Assembly (NCBI RefSeq): GCF_009193185.1
Contig: NZ_VUKF01000036.1
Coordinates: 1 to 49,589, forward strand
Reading direction: 5' to 3'
Length of the DNA stretch: 49,589 bases
DNA from: Georgenia thermotolerans
GTDB lineage: Bacteria; Actinomycetota; Actinomycetes; Actinomycetales; Actinomycetaceae
The position numbers and the translations under genes were made by a program. Each line of letters starts with the position of its first letter. Positions within the stretch are counted from its first letter, which is position 1. The notes below the pieces were generated by a model, which was given only the letters and a program-made list of their open reading frames with translations, did not search any database and had not been told where the DNA came from. Shown in pieces: positions 30,469 to 39,072 of this stretch.

Positions 30469-31293
30469 ATGACCGCCAGCGTGCTCACGCCCCCCGCGGC
30501 CGAGGAGCGCACCTCCACGATGCGCGCCCTGGAGGTCCGGTTCGAGCGCACCGAGAAGACCTTCCGCAGCGGCGGCGTCGCCCGCACCGTGCTCACCGAC
30601 GTCTCCTTCGCCGTCGCCCCCGGCGAGGTCGTCGCCATCCTGGGCCCCAGCGGCTGCGGCAAGTCCACGCTGCTGCGCATCGCCGCGGGGCTGGAGACGG
30701 CGAGCGGCGGCGCCGTGAGCGTCGACGGCACGCCCGTGAACGGGATCGACGCCCGCTGCGCCGTCGCCTTCCAGGAGCCCCGGCTGCTGCCGTGGCGCAC
30801 CCTGCGCGACAACGTCGCCCTCGGCCTGCCCCGCGGCACCGGCCGGCGGGCCGGCGCCGCCGTCGTCGACCGCCTCCTCGAGCTCGTCGGCCTCGCCGGC
30901 CACGCCGGCCACCGGCCGCGGGAGGTCTCCGGCGGCATGGCGCAGCGCGCCTCGCTGGCCCGCGCCCTGGCCCGCACCCCCGGTGTCCTGCTCCTCGACG
31001 AGCCGTTCGGTGCCCTCGACGCCCTCACCCGCCTGAAGATGCAGGACCTGCTGCTCGACGTCCACGCCGCCGAGCCGACCACGGTCCTGCTCGTCACCCA
31101 CGACGTCGACGAGGCGCTCCAGCTCGCCGACGGCGTCCTCGTCCTCGGCCGGGACGACGCCGCGGGGCCGGCCGGCGTCCGCTCCGTGGTCACCGTCCCC
31201 GGCGCCCGGCCGCGCGACCGGTCCTCGGCGGCACTCGCCGCGCTGCGCGGCGACCTTCTCGCCGCCCTCGGCGTCGAGCGCGCCCACCACTGA
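30469..31293 (+). CDS. Sulfonate/nitrate-type ABC transporter ATPase
   Basis: A 274-residue ABC ATPase of the SsuB/TauB group. Walker A is GPSGCGKS (59-66), the Q-loop is in FQEPRLLPWRT (101-111), which is typical of taurine/sulfonate importers, the signature is VSGGMAQR (153-160), and Walker B is LLLDEPFGALD. The frame is open to 30355, but the ATG at 30469 has GGAGGTG just upstream and begins the homologous part after a 20-residue tail. It is the first gene of the seven-gene sulfur operon. It energises uptake of an organosulfur compound through the permease at 32414. Confidence 0.93.
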   Translation: MTASVLTPPAAEERTSTMRALEVRFERTEKTFRSGGVARTVLTDVSFAVAPGEVVAILGPSGCGKSTLLRIAAGLETASGGAVSVDGTPVNGIDARCAVAFQEPRLLPWRTLRDNVALGLPRGTGRRAGAAVVDRLLELVGLAGHAGHRPREVSGGMAQRASLARALARTPGVLLLDEPFGALDALTRLKMQDLLLDVHAAEPTTVLLVTHDVDEALQLADGVLVLGRDDAAGPAGVRSVVTVPGARPRDRSSAALAALRGDLLAALGVERAHH

Positions 31294-31313
31294 CCCACCA
31301 CCACTGATCCGCC

Positions 31314-31362
31314 GACGGCGCCGCACCGGCGCCGTCGACCGCCGCGCGGTGCCACCGCGCGG
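31314..31362 (+). terminator. Two hairpins between ATPase and binding-protein genes
   Basis: GACGGCGCCG (31314-31323) pairs perfectly with 31327-31336 over a three-base loop, then CCGCGCGGT (31342-31350) with 31354-31362, also a three-base loop. They probably stabilise or adjust the transcript so that the binding protein is made in a different amount from the ATPase, as in the peptide operon. Confidence 0.6.
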
Positions 31363-31388
31363 CCCTCTCCCACCAGAAAGGTCCACCC

Positions 31389-32417
31389 GTGTCCCGCACC
31401 CGCACCGTGTCCGCCGTCGCCGCCCTCGCCGCCGCCGGCGCCATGATGGCGGGCTGCTCCGCCGGGGAGGACGCCAAGGCATCCGGGACCACGACCAAGG
31501 CCCAGACCCTCGAGATCGACTACGCCACCTACAACCCGCTGTCGCTGGTCATCAAGGACAAGGGCTGGCTGGAGCAGGCCCTCGGCGAGGACGTCAAGGT
31601 CACCTGGGTCTTCTCGGCCGGGTCGAACAAGGCCAACGAGTCCCTGCGCGCCGGCGCTGTCGACGTCGGCTCCACCGCCGGCTCCGCGGCGCTGCTCGCC
31701 CGGTCCAACGGCAGCCCCATCCAGGTCATCGACCTGTACTCCCAGCCGGAGTGGTCCGCGCTGGTCACCCGGCCGGACTCCGGCGTCGCCAGCGTCGCCG
31801 ACCTCGCCGGCAGGTCGGTCGCGGCCACCAAGGGCACCGACCCCTACTTCGTGCTCCTCCAGGCCCTCGACGAGGCCGGCGTCGCCCCGGGCGACGTCAC
31901 CGTCCAGAACCTCCAGCACGCCGACGGCCGCCGCGCCCTGGACAACGGCGACGTCGACGCCTGGGCCGGCCTCGACCCGATCATGGCCGACGCCGAGCGC
32001 GGCGGGGACGTGCTGTTCTACCGCAACATCGACTTCAACACCTACGGCTTCCTCAACGCCACCGAGGACTTCCTGACGAACCAGCCCGAGGTGGCCCAGA
32101 CCGTCGTCGACGTCTACGAGCACGCCCGCCAGTGGGCGCTGGAGCACCCGGAGGAGACGGCGCAGATCCTCGCCACCGAGGCCGACATCGACCCCGAGGT
32201 CGCCACGGCCGTGCTCGAGCGCACCCACCTCGACATCGACAACGTCCCGGGCCAGAAGCAGCTGGACGTCCTGCGCGGCATCGGCCCGTTCTTCGTCGCC
32301 AACGGCGACGTGGCGAACCAGCAGCAGGTCGACGACGCCCTCGAGACGATCGTCCACCCCGACCTGGCCGAGCAGGCCGACCCGGCCCGCGTCGCGGGCG
32401 CGCTGGAGGAGCAGTGA
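31389..32417 (+). CDS. Aliphatic sulfonate-type ABC substrate-binding lipoprotein
   Basis: A 342-residue SsuA/TauA-like binding protein. The signal sequence ends in MAGC (Cys23). The family pattern is seen in IDYATYNPLSLVIKDKGWLEQALG (about 43-66), FSAGSNKANESLRAGAVDVGSTAGSAALLAR (about 76-106) and the second-lobe stretch ATEADIDPEVATAVLERT. It should bind a sulfonate, sulfone or similar sulfur compound outside the cell. The start is GTG at 31389 with AGAAAGG upstream. The stop overlaps the permease start by four bases. Confidence 0.92.
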   Translation: MSRTRTVSAVAALAAAGAMMAGCSAGEDAKASGTTTKAQTLEIDYATYNPLSLVIKDKGWLEQALGEDVKVTWVFSAGSNKANESLRAGAVDVGSTAGSAALLARSNGSPIQVIDLYSQPEWSALVTRPDSGVASVADLAGRSVAATKGTDPYFVLLQALDEAGVAPGDVTVQNLQHADGRRALDNGDVDAWAGLDPIMADAERGGDVLFYRNIDFNTYGFLNATEDFLTNQPEVAQTVVDVYEHARQWALEHPEETAQILATEADIDPEVATAVLERTHLDIDNVPGQKQLDVLRGIGPFFVANGDVANQQQVDDALETIVHPDLAEQADPARVAGALEEQ

Positions 32418-33349
32418 GCGGGGCGGGGCGCGAGACGGTCGTCGCCGGCACCGGGATCGGGACCTTCGCCACCGGCGCCTCGGCGGTCGCCGGCCCGGGC
32501 ACCGGCCCGGGCACCGGCCCGGGCACCGGCCCGGGCACCGGCCCGGGCACCGGGGCCGAGCCCGGCTCCCCCGCCGCCCCGGACGCCGCGCGCCGTCCGG
32601 GCCGCGGCCTCGGCGCGCTGGCCGGGCTCGTCCTGCCCGCGGTGCTCGTCGCCGCCTGGCACGTGCTGTCCACCGCCGGGGTGTTCAGCGCGGTCGAGCT
32701 GCCCGCCCCGCTGCGGGTCCTCGAGGCCGGCGCGGACCTGCTCGCCCGCGGCGAGCTGTGGACCCACGTGCAGATCTCCACCCAGCGGGTGCTGCTCGGC
32801 TTCGCCGTCGGCGGCTCCCTCGGCCTGGCCCTCGGGGCCCTGCTGGGCCTGTCCCGCCGGGCCGAGGTGCTCCTCGGCCCGACCGTCGGCGCCTTCCGTG
32901 CCGTGCCGTCGCTGGCGTGGGTGCCGCTGCTGCTCATCTGGGTCGGCATCGGCGAGGACTCCAAGGTCACCCTCGTGGCCATCGGCGCCTTCTTCCCGGT
33001 GTTCACCACCGTCTCCGGGGCCCTGCGCCACGTCGACCGCCACCTCGTCGAGGCCGGCCGCGCCTTCGGCCTGCGCGGGCTGTCCCTGCTCACCACGGTG
33101 CAGCTGCCCGCCGTCCTGCCCGCGATCATCTCGGGCCTGCGCCTGGCCCTGGCCCAGGGCTGGCTCTTCCTCGTGGCCGCCGAGCTCATCGCCGCGTCGA
33201 TGGGCCTGGGCTTCCTCCTCACCGACTCCCAGAACAACGGCCGCACCGACCGCCTGCTCCTCGCGATCGTGCTGCTGGCCGTGCTCGGCAAGCTCTCCGA
33301 CGCCGTCCTCGGCGTCTTCGAGCGCTGGGCGATCACGAAGTGGGCCTGA
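32414..33349 (+). CDS. Sulfonate-type ABC transporter permease
   Basis: A 311-residue permease of the SsuC/TauC type with about six helices from residue 68 on. The coupling loop is VEAGRAFGLRGLSLLTTVQLPAVLPAI (about 213-239). The cytosolic N-terminal tail is unusually long, with five exact GPGT repeats (27-46) encoded by a 12-bp tandem repeat. The GTG at 32414 lies in a GTGA overlap with the binding-protein gene; the gene ends two bases before the next ATG. Together with the two upstream genes it makes a full importer. Confidence 0.93.
   Translation: MSGAGRETVVAGTGIGTFATGASAVAGPGTGPGTGPGTGPGTGPGTGAEPGSPAAPDAARRPGRGLGALAGLVLPAVLVAAWHVLSTAGVFSAVELPAPLRVLEAGADLLARGELWTHVQISTQRVLLGFAVGGSLGLALGALLGLSRRAEVLLGPTVGAFRAVPSLAWVPLLLIWVGIGEDSKVTLVAIGAFFPVFTTVSGALRHVDRHLVEAGRAFGLRGLSLLTTVQLPAVLPAIISGLRLALAQGWLFLVAAELIAASMGLGFLLTDSQNNGRTDRLLLAIVLLAVLGKLSDAVLGVFERWAITKWA
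32492..32551 (+). repeat. 12-bp in-frame microsatellite in the permease gene
   Basis: Five perfect units of GGCCCGGGCACC (32492-32503 and so on, period 12) encode GPGT five times. Because 12 is a multiple of three, slippage would only lengthen or shorten the N-terminal tail without a frameshift. Confidence 0.92.
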
Positions 33350-33351
33350 CC

Positions 33352-35388
33352 ATGACCACCACCATCAGCGCACCCGCCCCGAACCCCGCCCTCGTCTCCG
33401 ACGAGGCCCGCATCGACTTCTGGGCCCGCCAGGCCGGCCGCCTGGACTGGGCCACCCCGTGGCACACCACCCACCGCTGGCAGCCGCCCGCCGCCGTCGG
33501 CACCGAGCCCGACGGCACCGTCCGCTGGAGCGTGCCGGAGATCGGCTGGTTCGAGGGCGGCACCCTCAACGTCGCCTACAACTGCGTCGACCGCCACGTC
33601 GAGGCCGGCCGCGGGGACCACATCGCCCTGTACGTCGAGGGCGAGCCGGGCGACCGGCGCACCTACACCTACGCCGAGCTCCAGCGGGAGGTCTCCCGCG
33701 CCGCCAACGCCCTGCTCAGCCTGGGCGTGGAGGCCGGCGACCGGGTGGTCCTCTACCTGCCGGTCATCCCCGAGACGGTGATCATCACCCTCGCCTGCGC
33801 CCGCATCGGCGCCGTGCACTCCCTCGTCTTCGGCGGCTTCTCCGCCGAGGCGCTGCGCTTCCGGGTCGAGGACACCGGCGCCAAGGTGCTCGTCACCACC
33901 GACGGGCAGTTCCGCCGCGGGGCCGCCGTGCCGGTCAAGGCCGCCGCCGACGAGGCGGTCTCCGGCGAGAACGCCATCGAGCACGTGCTGGTCGTGCGCC
34001 GCACCGGCGAGACCGACGTCCCGTGGACCCCCGGCCGGGACATCTGGTGGCACGACCTGCTCGCCGGCCAGAGCGACGTCCACGTCCCCCGGGCCTTCGA
34101 CGCCGAGACGCCGCTGTTCATCATCTACACCTCCGGCACCACCGGGCGGCCCAAGGGCCTGGTGCACACGATGGGCGGCTACCTGGTCCAGGCGGCCTAC
34201 ACCCACGCCCTGCTCTTCGACCTGCTGCCCGAGACGACCGGCGAGGACGGCGTGGCCCGCCCCGACGAGCTCGCCGCCGTCAACGACCCGGCCAAGGTCG
34301 AGAGCACCGTCCACTGGTGCACCGCCGACCTGGCCTGGGTCACCGCCCACACGTACGAGATCTACGGGCCGCTGGCCAACGGCGTCTCCGAGGTCATCTA
34401 CGAGGGCACGCCGACCACCCCGCACCCGGGCCGGCACTTCGAGATCATCGAGCGCTACGGGGTGACCACCTACTACACCGCCCCCACGCTGGTGCGCTCG
34501 CTCATGGCCGCCTTCCCCGACGGCGTCCCGGCCACCTACGACCTGTCCTCCGTCCGGCTCCTCGGGTCCGTCGGCGAGGCGATCAACCCCGAGGCGTGGC
34601 GGTGGCTGCGCGCCCAGGTCGGCCGCGGCACCGCCCCGGTGGTGGACACGTGGTGGCAGTCCGAGACGGGCGCGACGATCCTGTCGCCGCGCCCCGGCGA
34701 TGCCCAGTTCGACGACGGCGCCACCGCCAAGCCCGGCTGCGCCACCCGGCCGGTGCCCGGGGTCAGCGTGCGGGTGGTCGCCGAGGACGGCGCCGACCTC
34801 GCCCCCGGCGAGCACGGCCTCGCCGTCGTCGACAAGATCGGCCCGTCGATGGCCCGCACCGTGTGGGGCGACCCCCAGCGCTACCTCGACTCCTACTGGC
34901 GCGCCTTCGCCGAGCAGGGCTGGTTCCTCGCCGGCGACGGCGCGAAGGTCGACGCCGACGGCGACATCTGGATCCTTGGCCGGGTCGACGACGTCATCAA
35001 CGTCTCCGGCCACCGCCTGTCCACCATCGAGATCGAGTCTGCGCTCGTGGCCCACCCGTGGGTCGTCGAGGCGGGCGTGGCCCCGACGGCGGACGCGCGC
35101 ACCGGGCACGCCATCACCGCGTTCGTCGTCCTGCACGACGGCGTGCCCCTCGCCGACGTCACGCCCGTGCTGCGGGCCCACGTCAGCCACGAGATCGGCC
35201 CCATCGCCAAGCCCGCGCACGTCGCGGTCGTCCCGGACCTGCCCAAGACCCGCTCCGGGAAGATCATGCGGCGCCTCCTCACCCAGCTCTTCGAGGGCAC
35301 CGAGCTGGGCGACACCACCTCCCTGCAGAACGCGCCCGCCATCCCTGCCATCGCCGACGCGGTGGCCAGCTGGAAGGACAACTCATGA
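33352..35388 (+). CDS. Acetyl-CoA-synthetase-like acyl-CoA ligase
   Basis: A 678-residue AMP-forming ligase of the Acs/PrpE type. The phosphate loop is YTSGTTGRPKG (about 259-269), the acyl-pocket segment is VVDTWWQSETGA (W434, W435), the hinge region is GRVDDVINVSGHR, and the late catalytic lysine is K637 in KTRSGKIMRR. The tryptophan pair is that of acetate- or propionate-specific enzymes, so a small acid is expected as substrate. Length and motifs are complete. The ATG at 33352 is two bases after the permease stop, and the end overlaps sfnG by four bases. In this operon it may make acetyl-CoA for homoserine acetylation or activate a small sulfur-containing acid; both are inference. Confidence 0.92.
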   Translation: MTTTISAPAPNPALVSDEARIDFWARQAGRLDWATPWHTTHRWQPPAAVGTEPDGTVRWSVPEIGWFEGGTLNVAYNCVDRHVEAGRGDHIALYVEGEPGDRRTYTYAELQREVSRAANALLSLGVEAGDRVVLYLPVIPETVIITLACARIGAVHSLVFGGFSAEALRFRVEDTGAKVLVTTDGQFRRGAAVPVKAAADEAVSGENAIEHVLVVRRTGETDVPWTPGRDIWWHDLLAGQSDVHVPRAFDAETPLFIIYTSGTTGRPKGLVHTMGGYLVQAAYTHALLFDLLPETTGEDGVARPDELAAVNDPAKVESTVHWCTADLAWVTAHTYEIYGPLANGVSEVIYEGTPTTPHPGRHFEIIERYGVTTYYTAPTLVRSLMAAFPDGVPATYDLSSVRLLGSVGEAINPEAWRWLRAQVGRGTAPVVDTWWQSETGATILSPRPGDAQFDDGATAKPGCATRPVPGVSVRVVAEDGADLAPGEHGLAVVDKIGPSMARTVWGDPQRYLDSYWRAFAEQGWFLAGDGAKVDADGDIWILGRVDDVINVSGHRLSTIEIESALVAHPWVVEAGVAPTADARTGHAITAFVVLHDGVPLADVTPVLRAHVSHEIGPIAKPAHVAVVPDLPKTRSGKIMRRLLTQLFEGTELGDTTSLQNAPAIPAIADAVASWKDNS

Positions 35389-36644
35389 CCACCATCGACT
35401 ACGCGACCCCGCTGAAGTTCGCGTACTGGGTCCCCAACGTCTCGGGCGGCCTGGTCGTCTCCACCATCGAGCAGCGCACCAGCTGGGACTACGACTACAA
35501 CGCCACCCTCGCCCGCATCGCCGAGGACAGCGGCTTCGAGTACGCCCTGACCCAGACCCGCTACGCGGCCAGCTACGGCGCGGACAAGCAGCACGAGGCG
35601 ACGAGCTTCTCCCTGGCCCTGCTGCTGGCCACCCAGCGGCTGAAGGTCATCGCCGCCGTCCACCCCGGGATGTGGCACCCCGGGGTGCTGGCGAAGTTCA
35701 TCATCACCGCCGACCAGCTCTCCCACGGCCGCACCGCGGTGAACATCGTCTCCGGCTGGCTCAAGGACGAGTTCACGGGCTTCGGCCTGCCGTGGCTCGA
35801 GCACGACGAGCGGTACGTGCGCACCGAGGAGTTCATCCGGGTGCTGCGCGGGCTGTGGACCGAGCAGGGCTACTCCCAGTCCGGGAAGTACTACGACATC
35901 ACCGACTTCACGCTCAACCCGCCGCCGGTGGCCGTGCCGGGCCGACCCCACCCGGAGATCTTCTTCGGCGGCAACTCCACCGCCGCCCAGCGCGCCGCCG
36001 GCCGCACCGCCGACTGGTACTTCTCCAACGGCCGCGACCTCGAGGGGTTCAAGGAGAACATCGCCGGCGTCACCCGGGCGGCCGCCGAGGCCGGCCGCCA
36101 CCCGCGCTTCGGCCTCAACGGGTTCGTCATCGCCCGCGACAGCGAGCGCGAGGCCCGCGAGACCCTGCGCGAGATCGTCGCCAAGGCGCACCGGCCCGCC
36201 GTCGAGGGCTTCGCCTCGGCCGTCAAGGAGGCCGGGCAGGCCACCCAGGACGGCAAGGGCATGTGGGAGGACTCCACCTTCGAGGACCTCGTGCAGTACA
36301 ACGACGGCTTCCGCACCCAGCTCATCGGCACCCCCGAGCAGATCGCCGAGCGGATCGTCGCCTACAAGGCGATCGGGGTGAACCTCTTCCTCACCTGCTA
36401 CCTGCACTTCCAGGAGGAGATCGTCGCGTTCGGCCGCGACGTCCTGCCGATCGTCCGCGAGCTCGAGGCCGACCTGGCCCGCCAGCACGGCACCGAGCTC
36501 GACACCGACCTGCTGCCCGCCGTCGACCTCGACCGCGCCGCAGCGGCCGTGACCACCACCCCGGCGGGCACCGCGCCCGCAACCCCCGCGGGTGCCGCGC
36601 CCGCGACTCCCACCTCGATCCTGACGGAGGTCAGCGCCCGATGA
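35385..36644 (+). CDS. sfnG: Dimethylsulfone monooxygenase SfnG
   Basis: A 419-residue LLM flavin monooxygenase closely matching SfnG, which uses FMNH2 and O2 to split dimethylsulfone to methanesulfinate and formaldehyde. Recognisable are FAYWVPNVSGGLVVS (about 12-26), QRTSWDYDYN, GRTAVNIVSGWLKDEF (about 115-130), LEHDERYVRTEEFIR and DLVQYNDGFRTQLIGTPEQ. The first 365 residues are the usual protein; the last 40 or so are an Ala/Pro/Thr-rich extension. The start ATG at 35385 overlaps the ligase stop (ATGA), and the stop overlaps metY the same way. No flavin reductase gene is present in the operon, so FMNH2 must come from elsewhere. Confidence 0.94.
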   Translation: MTTIDYATPLKFAYWVPNVSGGLVVSTIEQRTSWDYDYNATLARIAEDSGFEYALTQTRYAASYGADKQHEATSFSLALLLATQRLKVIAAVHPGMWHPGVLAKFIITADQLSHGRTAVNIVSGWLKDEFTGFGLPWLEHDERYVRTEEFIRVLRGLWTEQGYSQSGKYYDITDFTLNPPPVAVPGRPHPEIFFGGNSTAAQRAAGRTADWYFSNGRDLEGFKENIAGVTRAAAEAGRHPRFGLNGFVIARDSEREARETLREIVAKAHRPAVEGFASAVKEAGQATQDGKGMWEDSTFEDLVQYNDGFRTQLIGTPEQIAERIVAYKAIGVNLFLTCYLHFQEEIVAFGRDVLPIVRELEADLARQHGTELDTDLLPAVDLDRAAAAVTTTPAGTAPATPAGAAPATPTSILTEVSAR

Positions 36645-38134
36645 GTGAGCGCCAGTTCGGGTTCCGCACCCGCGCCCTGCACGCCGGCGGCACGCCCGAC
36701 GCCGAGCACGGCGCGCGGGCGGTGCCCATCTACCAGTCGACGTCGTTCGTGTTCAACAACGCCGACGACGCCGCCAACCTCTTCGCGCTGCAGAAGTACG
36801 GCAACATCTACTCGCGCATCTCCAACCCCACCGTCGCCGCGCTCGAGGAGCGGGTGGCCTCGCTGGAGGGCGGCATCGGGGCGGTGGCGACGTCGTCGGG
36901 CATGGCCGCGGAGTTCATTACCTTCGCCGCGCTGGTCCAGGCCGGCGACCACATCGTCGCCTCCGCCCAGCTCTACGGCGGCACGGTCACCCAGCTCGAC
37001 GTGACGCTGCGCCGCTTCGGGGTGGAGACGACGTTCGTGCCCGGCACCGACCCGGCCGACTTCGCCGCCGCGCTGCGCCCGGAGACCAAGGCGATCTACA
37101 CCGAGATCGTGGCCAACCCGTCCGGGGAGGTCGCCGACCTGGAGGGGCTGGCCGCCGTCGCGCACGGCGCCGGCGTCCCGCTGGTCGTCGACGCCACGCT
37201 GTCCACGCCGTACCTCATCCGGCCGTTCGAGCACGGCGCGGACATCGTCATCCACTCGGCCACGAAGTTCCTCGGCGGGCACGGCACCACCCTGGGCGGC
37301 GTCGTCGTCGAGTCCGGCCGGTTCGACTGGGGCAACGGCAACTTCCCGACGATGACCGAGCCGGTCCCCTCCTACGGCAACATCTCCTGGTGGGGGAACT
37401 TCGGCGAGTACGGCTTCCTCACCAAGCTGCGCTCGGAGCAGCTGCGCGACATCGGGCCCTCGCTGTCCCCGCAGGCGGCGTTCCAGCTGCTGCAGGGCAT
37501 CGAGACCCTCCCCCAGCGCATGGACGCCCACCTGGCCAACGCGGCGCAGGTGGCGGCCTGGCTCGACGCCGACCCCCGGGTCGCCTACGTCAACTACGCC
37601 GGCCTGCCCTCGCACCCGCACCACGAGCGGGCGCGCAGGTACCTCCCGCTGGGCGTCGGATCCGTCTTCGCCTTCGGCGTGGCCGCGCCCGACGGGCAGG
37701 ACGCGCGGGCGGTGGGCGAGCGGTTCATCGAGTCGCTGCAGCTGGCCAGCCACCTGGCCAACGTCGGCGATGCCAAGACCCTCGTGCTGCACCCAGGCTC
37801 GACGACGCACCGGCAGCTGAGCACCGAGCAGCTCGACGCCGCGGGGGTGCGTGGGGACCTCATCCGGCTCTCCGTCGGCCTGGAGGACCTCGAGGACATC
37901 CTGTGGGACCTCGACCAGGCCCTGACCCGGGCCACCGGGCGCACCCGCGACGGCGCGCCGGCCGACGTCGTCGCCGAGTGGGACGCCGCGGGCGCCCCCG
38001 ACGCTCCCGGCGACGCCGGGATCCCGGCCGGCCCGGCCGCTGATGCCACCGTCCCGGCCGGCGCCTCCGTCCCGGCCGGCGTCGCATCCATCCAGGCGGG
38101 CGCCGCCTGCACCATCGAAGGAGCCCGCGCATGA
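36641..38134 (+). CDS. metY: O-acetylhomoserine/O-acetylserine sulfhydrylase MetY
   Basis: A 497-residue PLP enzyme of the Cys/Met metabolism family. It begins FGFRTRALHAGGTPDAEHGARAVPIYQSTSF, has SSGMAAEFIT, and binds PLP at Lys209 in HSATKFLGGHGTT. GNISWWGNFGEYGF is typical of MetY. It makes homocysteine from O-acetylhomoserine and sulfide and may also take methanethiol. The core ends near residue 440; about 50 residues of Ala/Pro/Gly/Val repeats follow (PAGxAxxAxVPAG). The ATG at 36641 and the stop both lie in ATGA overlaps. Position after sfnG suggests fixation of sulfur released from organosulfur compounds. Confidence 0.94.
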   Translation: MSERQFGFRTRALHAGGTPDAEHGARAVPIYQSTSFVFNNADDAANLFALQKYGNIYSRISNPTVAALEERVASLEGGIGAVATSSGMAAEFITFAALVQAGDHIVASAQLYGGTVTQLDVTLRRFGVETTFVPGTDPADFAAALRPETKAIYTEIVANPSGEVADLEGLAAVAHGAGVPLVVDATLSTPYLIRPFEHGADIVIHSATKFLGGHGTTLGGVVVESGRFDWGNGNFPTMTEPVPSYGNISWWGNFGEYGFLTKLRSEQLRDIGPSLSPQAAFQLLQGIETLPQRMDAHLANAAQVAAWLDADPRVAYVNYAGLPSHPHHERARRYLPLGVGSVFAFGVAAPDGQDARAVGERFIESLQLASHLANVGDAKTLVLHPGSTTHRQLSTEQLDAAGVRGDLIRLSVGLEDLEDILWDLDQALTRATGRTRDGAPADVVAEWDAAGAPDAPGDAGIPAGPAADATVPAGASVPAGVASIQAGAACTIEGARA

Positions 38135-38628
38135 CCGCCACCGCCGAGCGCACCTGGGTGGGGCCCTCCGCCCCCGAACGGCTCGCCATCCTGCGCCGCA
38201 CCCGCTCGATCGCCATCGTCGGGGCGTCGGACAAGCCCTCCCGCGCCTCGTACTTCGTGGCGACCTACCTGCTCTCCTCCACCCCGTACCGGGTGTACTT
38301 CGTCAACCCGGTGGCCAAGGAGATCCTGGGCCGGCCCGTCTACCCCTCGCTGGCGGACCTGCCCGAGGCGCCCGACCTCGTCGACGTCTTCCGCCGCCAC
38401 GACGACCTGCCGCAGGTGCTGGAGGAGACCGTCGCCGTCGGGGCCAAGACCCTGTGGCTGCAGCTGGGGTCCTGGCACGAGGATGTCGCCCGCGGCGCCG
38501 AGGCGGCGGGCCTGGAGGTGGTCATGGACCGCTGCGTGAAGATCGAGCACGCCCGCTTCCACGGTGGCCTGCACCTGGCGGGCTTCAACACCGGGGTGAT
38601 CTCCTCGCGGCGCCAGGTCCGCGCCTGA
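38131..38628 (+). CDS. CoA-binding domain protein (YccU-like)
   Basis: A 165-residue protein consisting of one CoA-binding Rossmann domain. SIAIVGASDKPSRASYFVATYLL (about 26-48) is the nucleotide loop, followed by YFVNPVAKEILGRPVYPSLADLPE (about 56-79), VDVFRRHDDLP and KTLWLQLGSWHEDVA. The late Cys in MDRCVKIEH (about 134) is a conserved feature of the family. The role is not known. It is the last gene of the operon and overlaps metY by four bases, a neighbourhood that suggests a job in sulfur transfer or acyl-thioester handling. A strong hairpin follows 170 bp later. Confidence 0.9.
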   Translation: MTATAERTWVGPSAPERLAILRRTRSIAIVGASDKPSRASYFVATYLLSSTPYRVYFVNPVAKEILGRPVYPSLADLPEAPDLVDVFRRHDDLPQVLEETVAVGAKTLWLQLGSWHEDVARGAEAAGLEVVMDRCVKIEHARFHGGLHLAGFNTGVISSRRQVRA

Positions 38629-38714
38629 CACCGCTGCGTTCTGCCCTGGCCGGCCCCGGCGCCCGTGCGGCGCCGGGGCCGGTCTGGCTGTGCCGGCCGG
38701 TGCCCGAGGCGCGC

Positions 38715-38762
38715 CGCTCACGACGCGCGCCGCTCACGACGCGCGCCACGCACGACGCGCGT
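38715..38762 (+). repeat. 16-bp tandem repeat, three copies
   Basis: Two identical units CGCTCACGACGCGCGC (38715-38730 and 38731-38746) and a third with three changes. They lie in the 444-bp region 38629-39072 between the sulfur operon and ku, which otherwise holds the hairpin at 38802-38846 and no recognisable gene. Confidence 0.8.
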
Positions 38763-38801
38763 TGCGGCCCCGCCGCGACGCTTCCGGCCTCGATCCTGCT
38801 T

Positions 38802-38846
38802 GTGGCGTCACTTCCGTCAGGCATAGCCGGACGAAAGTGACGCCAC
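38802..38846 (+). terminator. Long inverted repeat ending the sulfur operon
   Basis: GTGGCGTCACTT (38802-38813) pairs perfectly with AAGTGACGCCAC (38835-38846), and CGTC/GACG (38815-38818 with 38830-38833) extends the stem inward after one mismatch, leaving an 11-base loop. It contains the TGACGCCAC core of the repeats at 26821-26888. It can act in both directions. Confidence 0.65.
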
Positions 38847-39072
38847 TGTGCCGACCGCCGCCTGACGACGTCCCCGCGATGCCCCGGCGCCGAGCTGCCG
38901 CCGTCGGCCACGTGGCGTCCCCCCGCCCGGTCCACCGGGTCTCCACGAGGCCGGGACGCCAGCCGCACGCCCAAAACCGCGACCTTTCGCGCAAATCGTC
39001 CCGATTCCGGTGGCACCGCCGGGGCCCGCCGGGTTGACTGGGACGAGGTACCGGCGTCGAGAGGAGCGTACG

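Noticed and set aside
32053-35220. Very long minus-strand reading frame (over 1000 codons) opposite the permease and ligase genes
   Set aside because: It is antisense to clearly conserved genes, has low-complexity His/Val/Gly-rich composition and no domain. It is an effect of GC-rich third positions.
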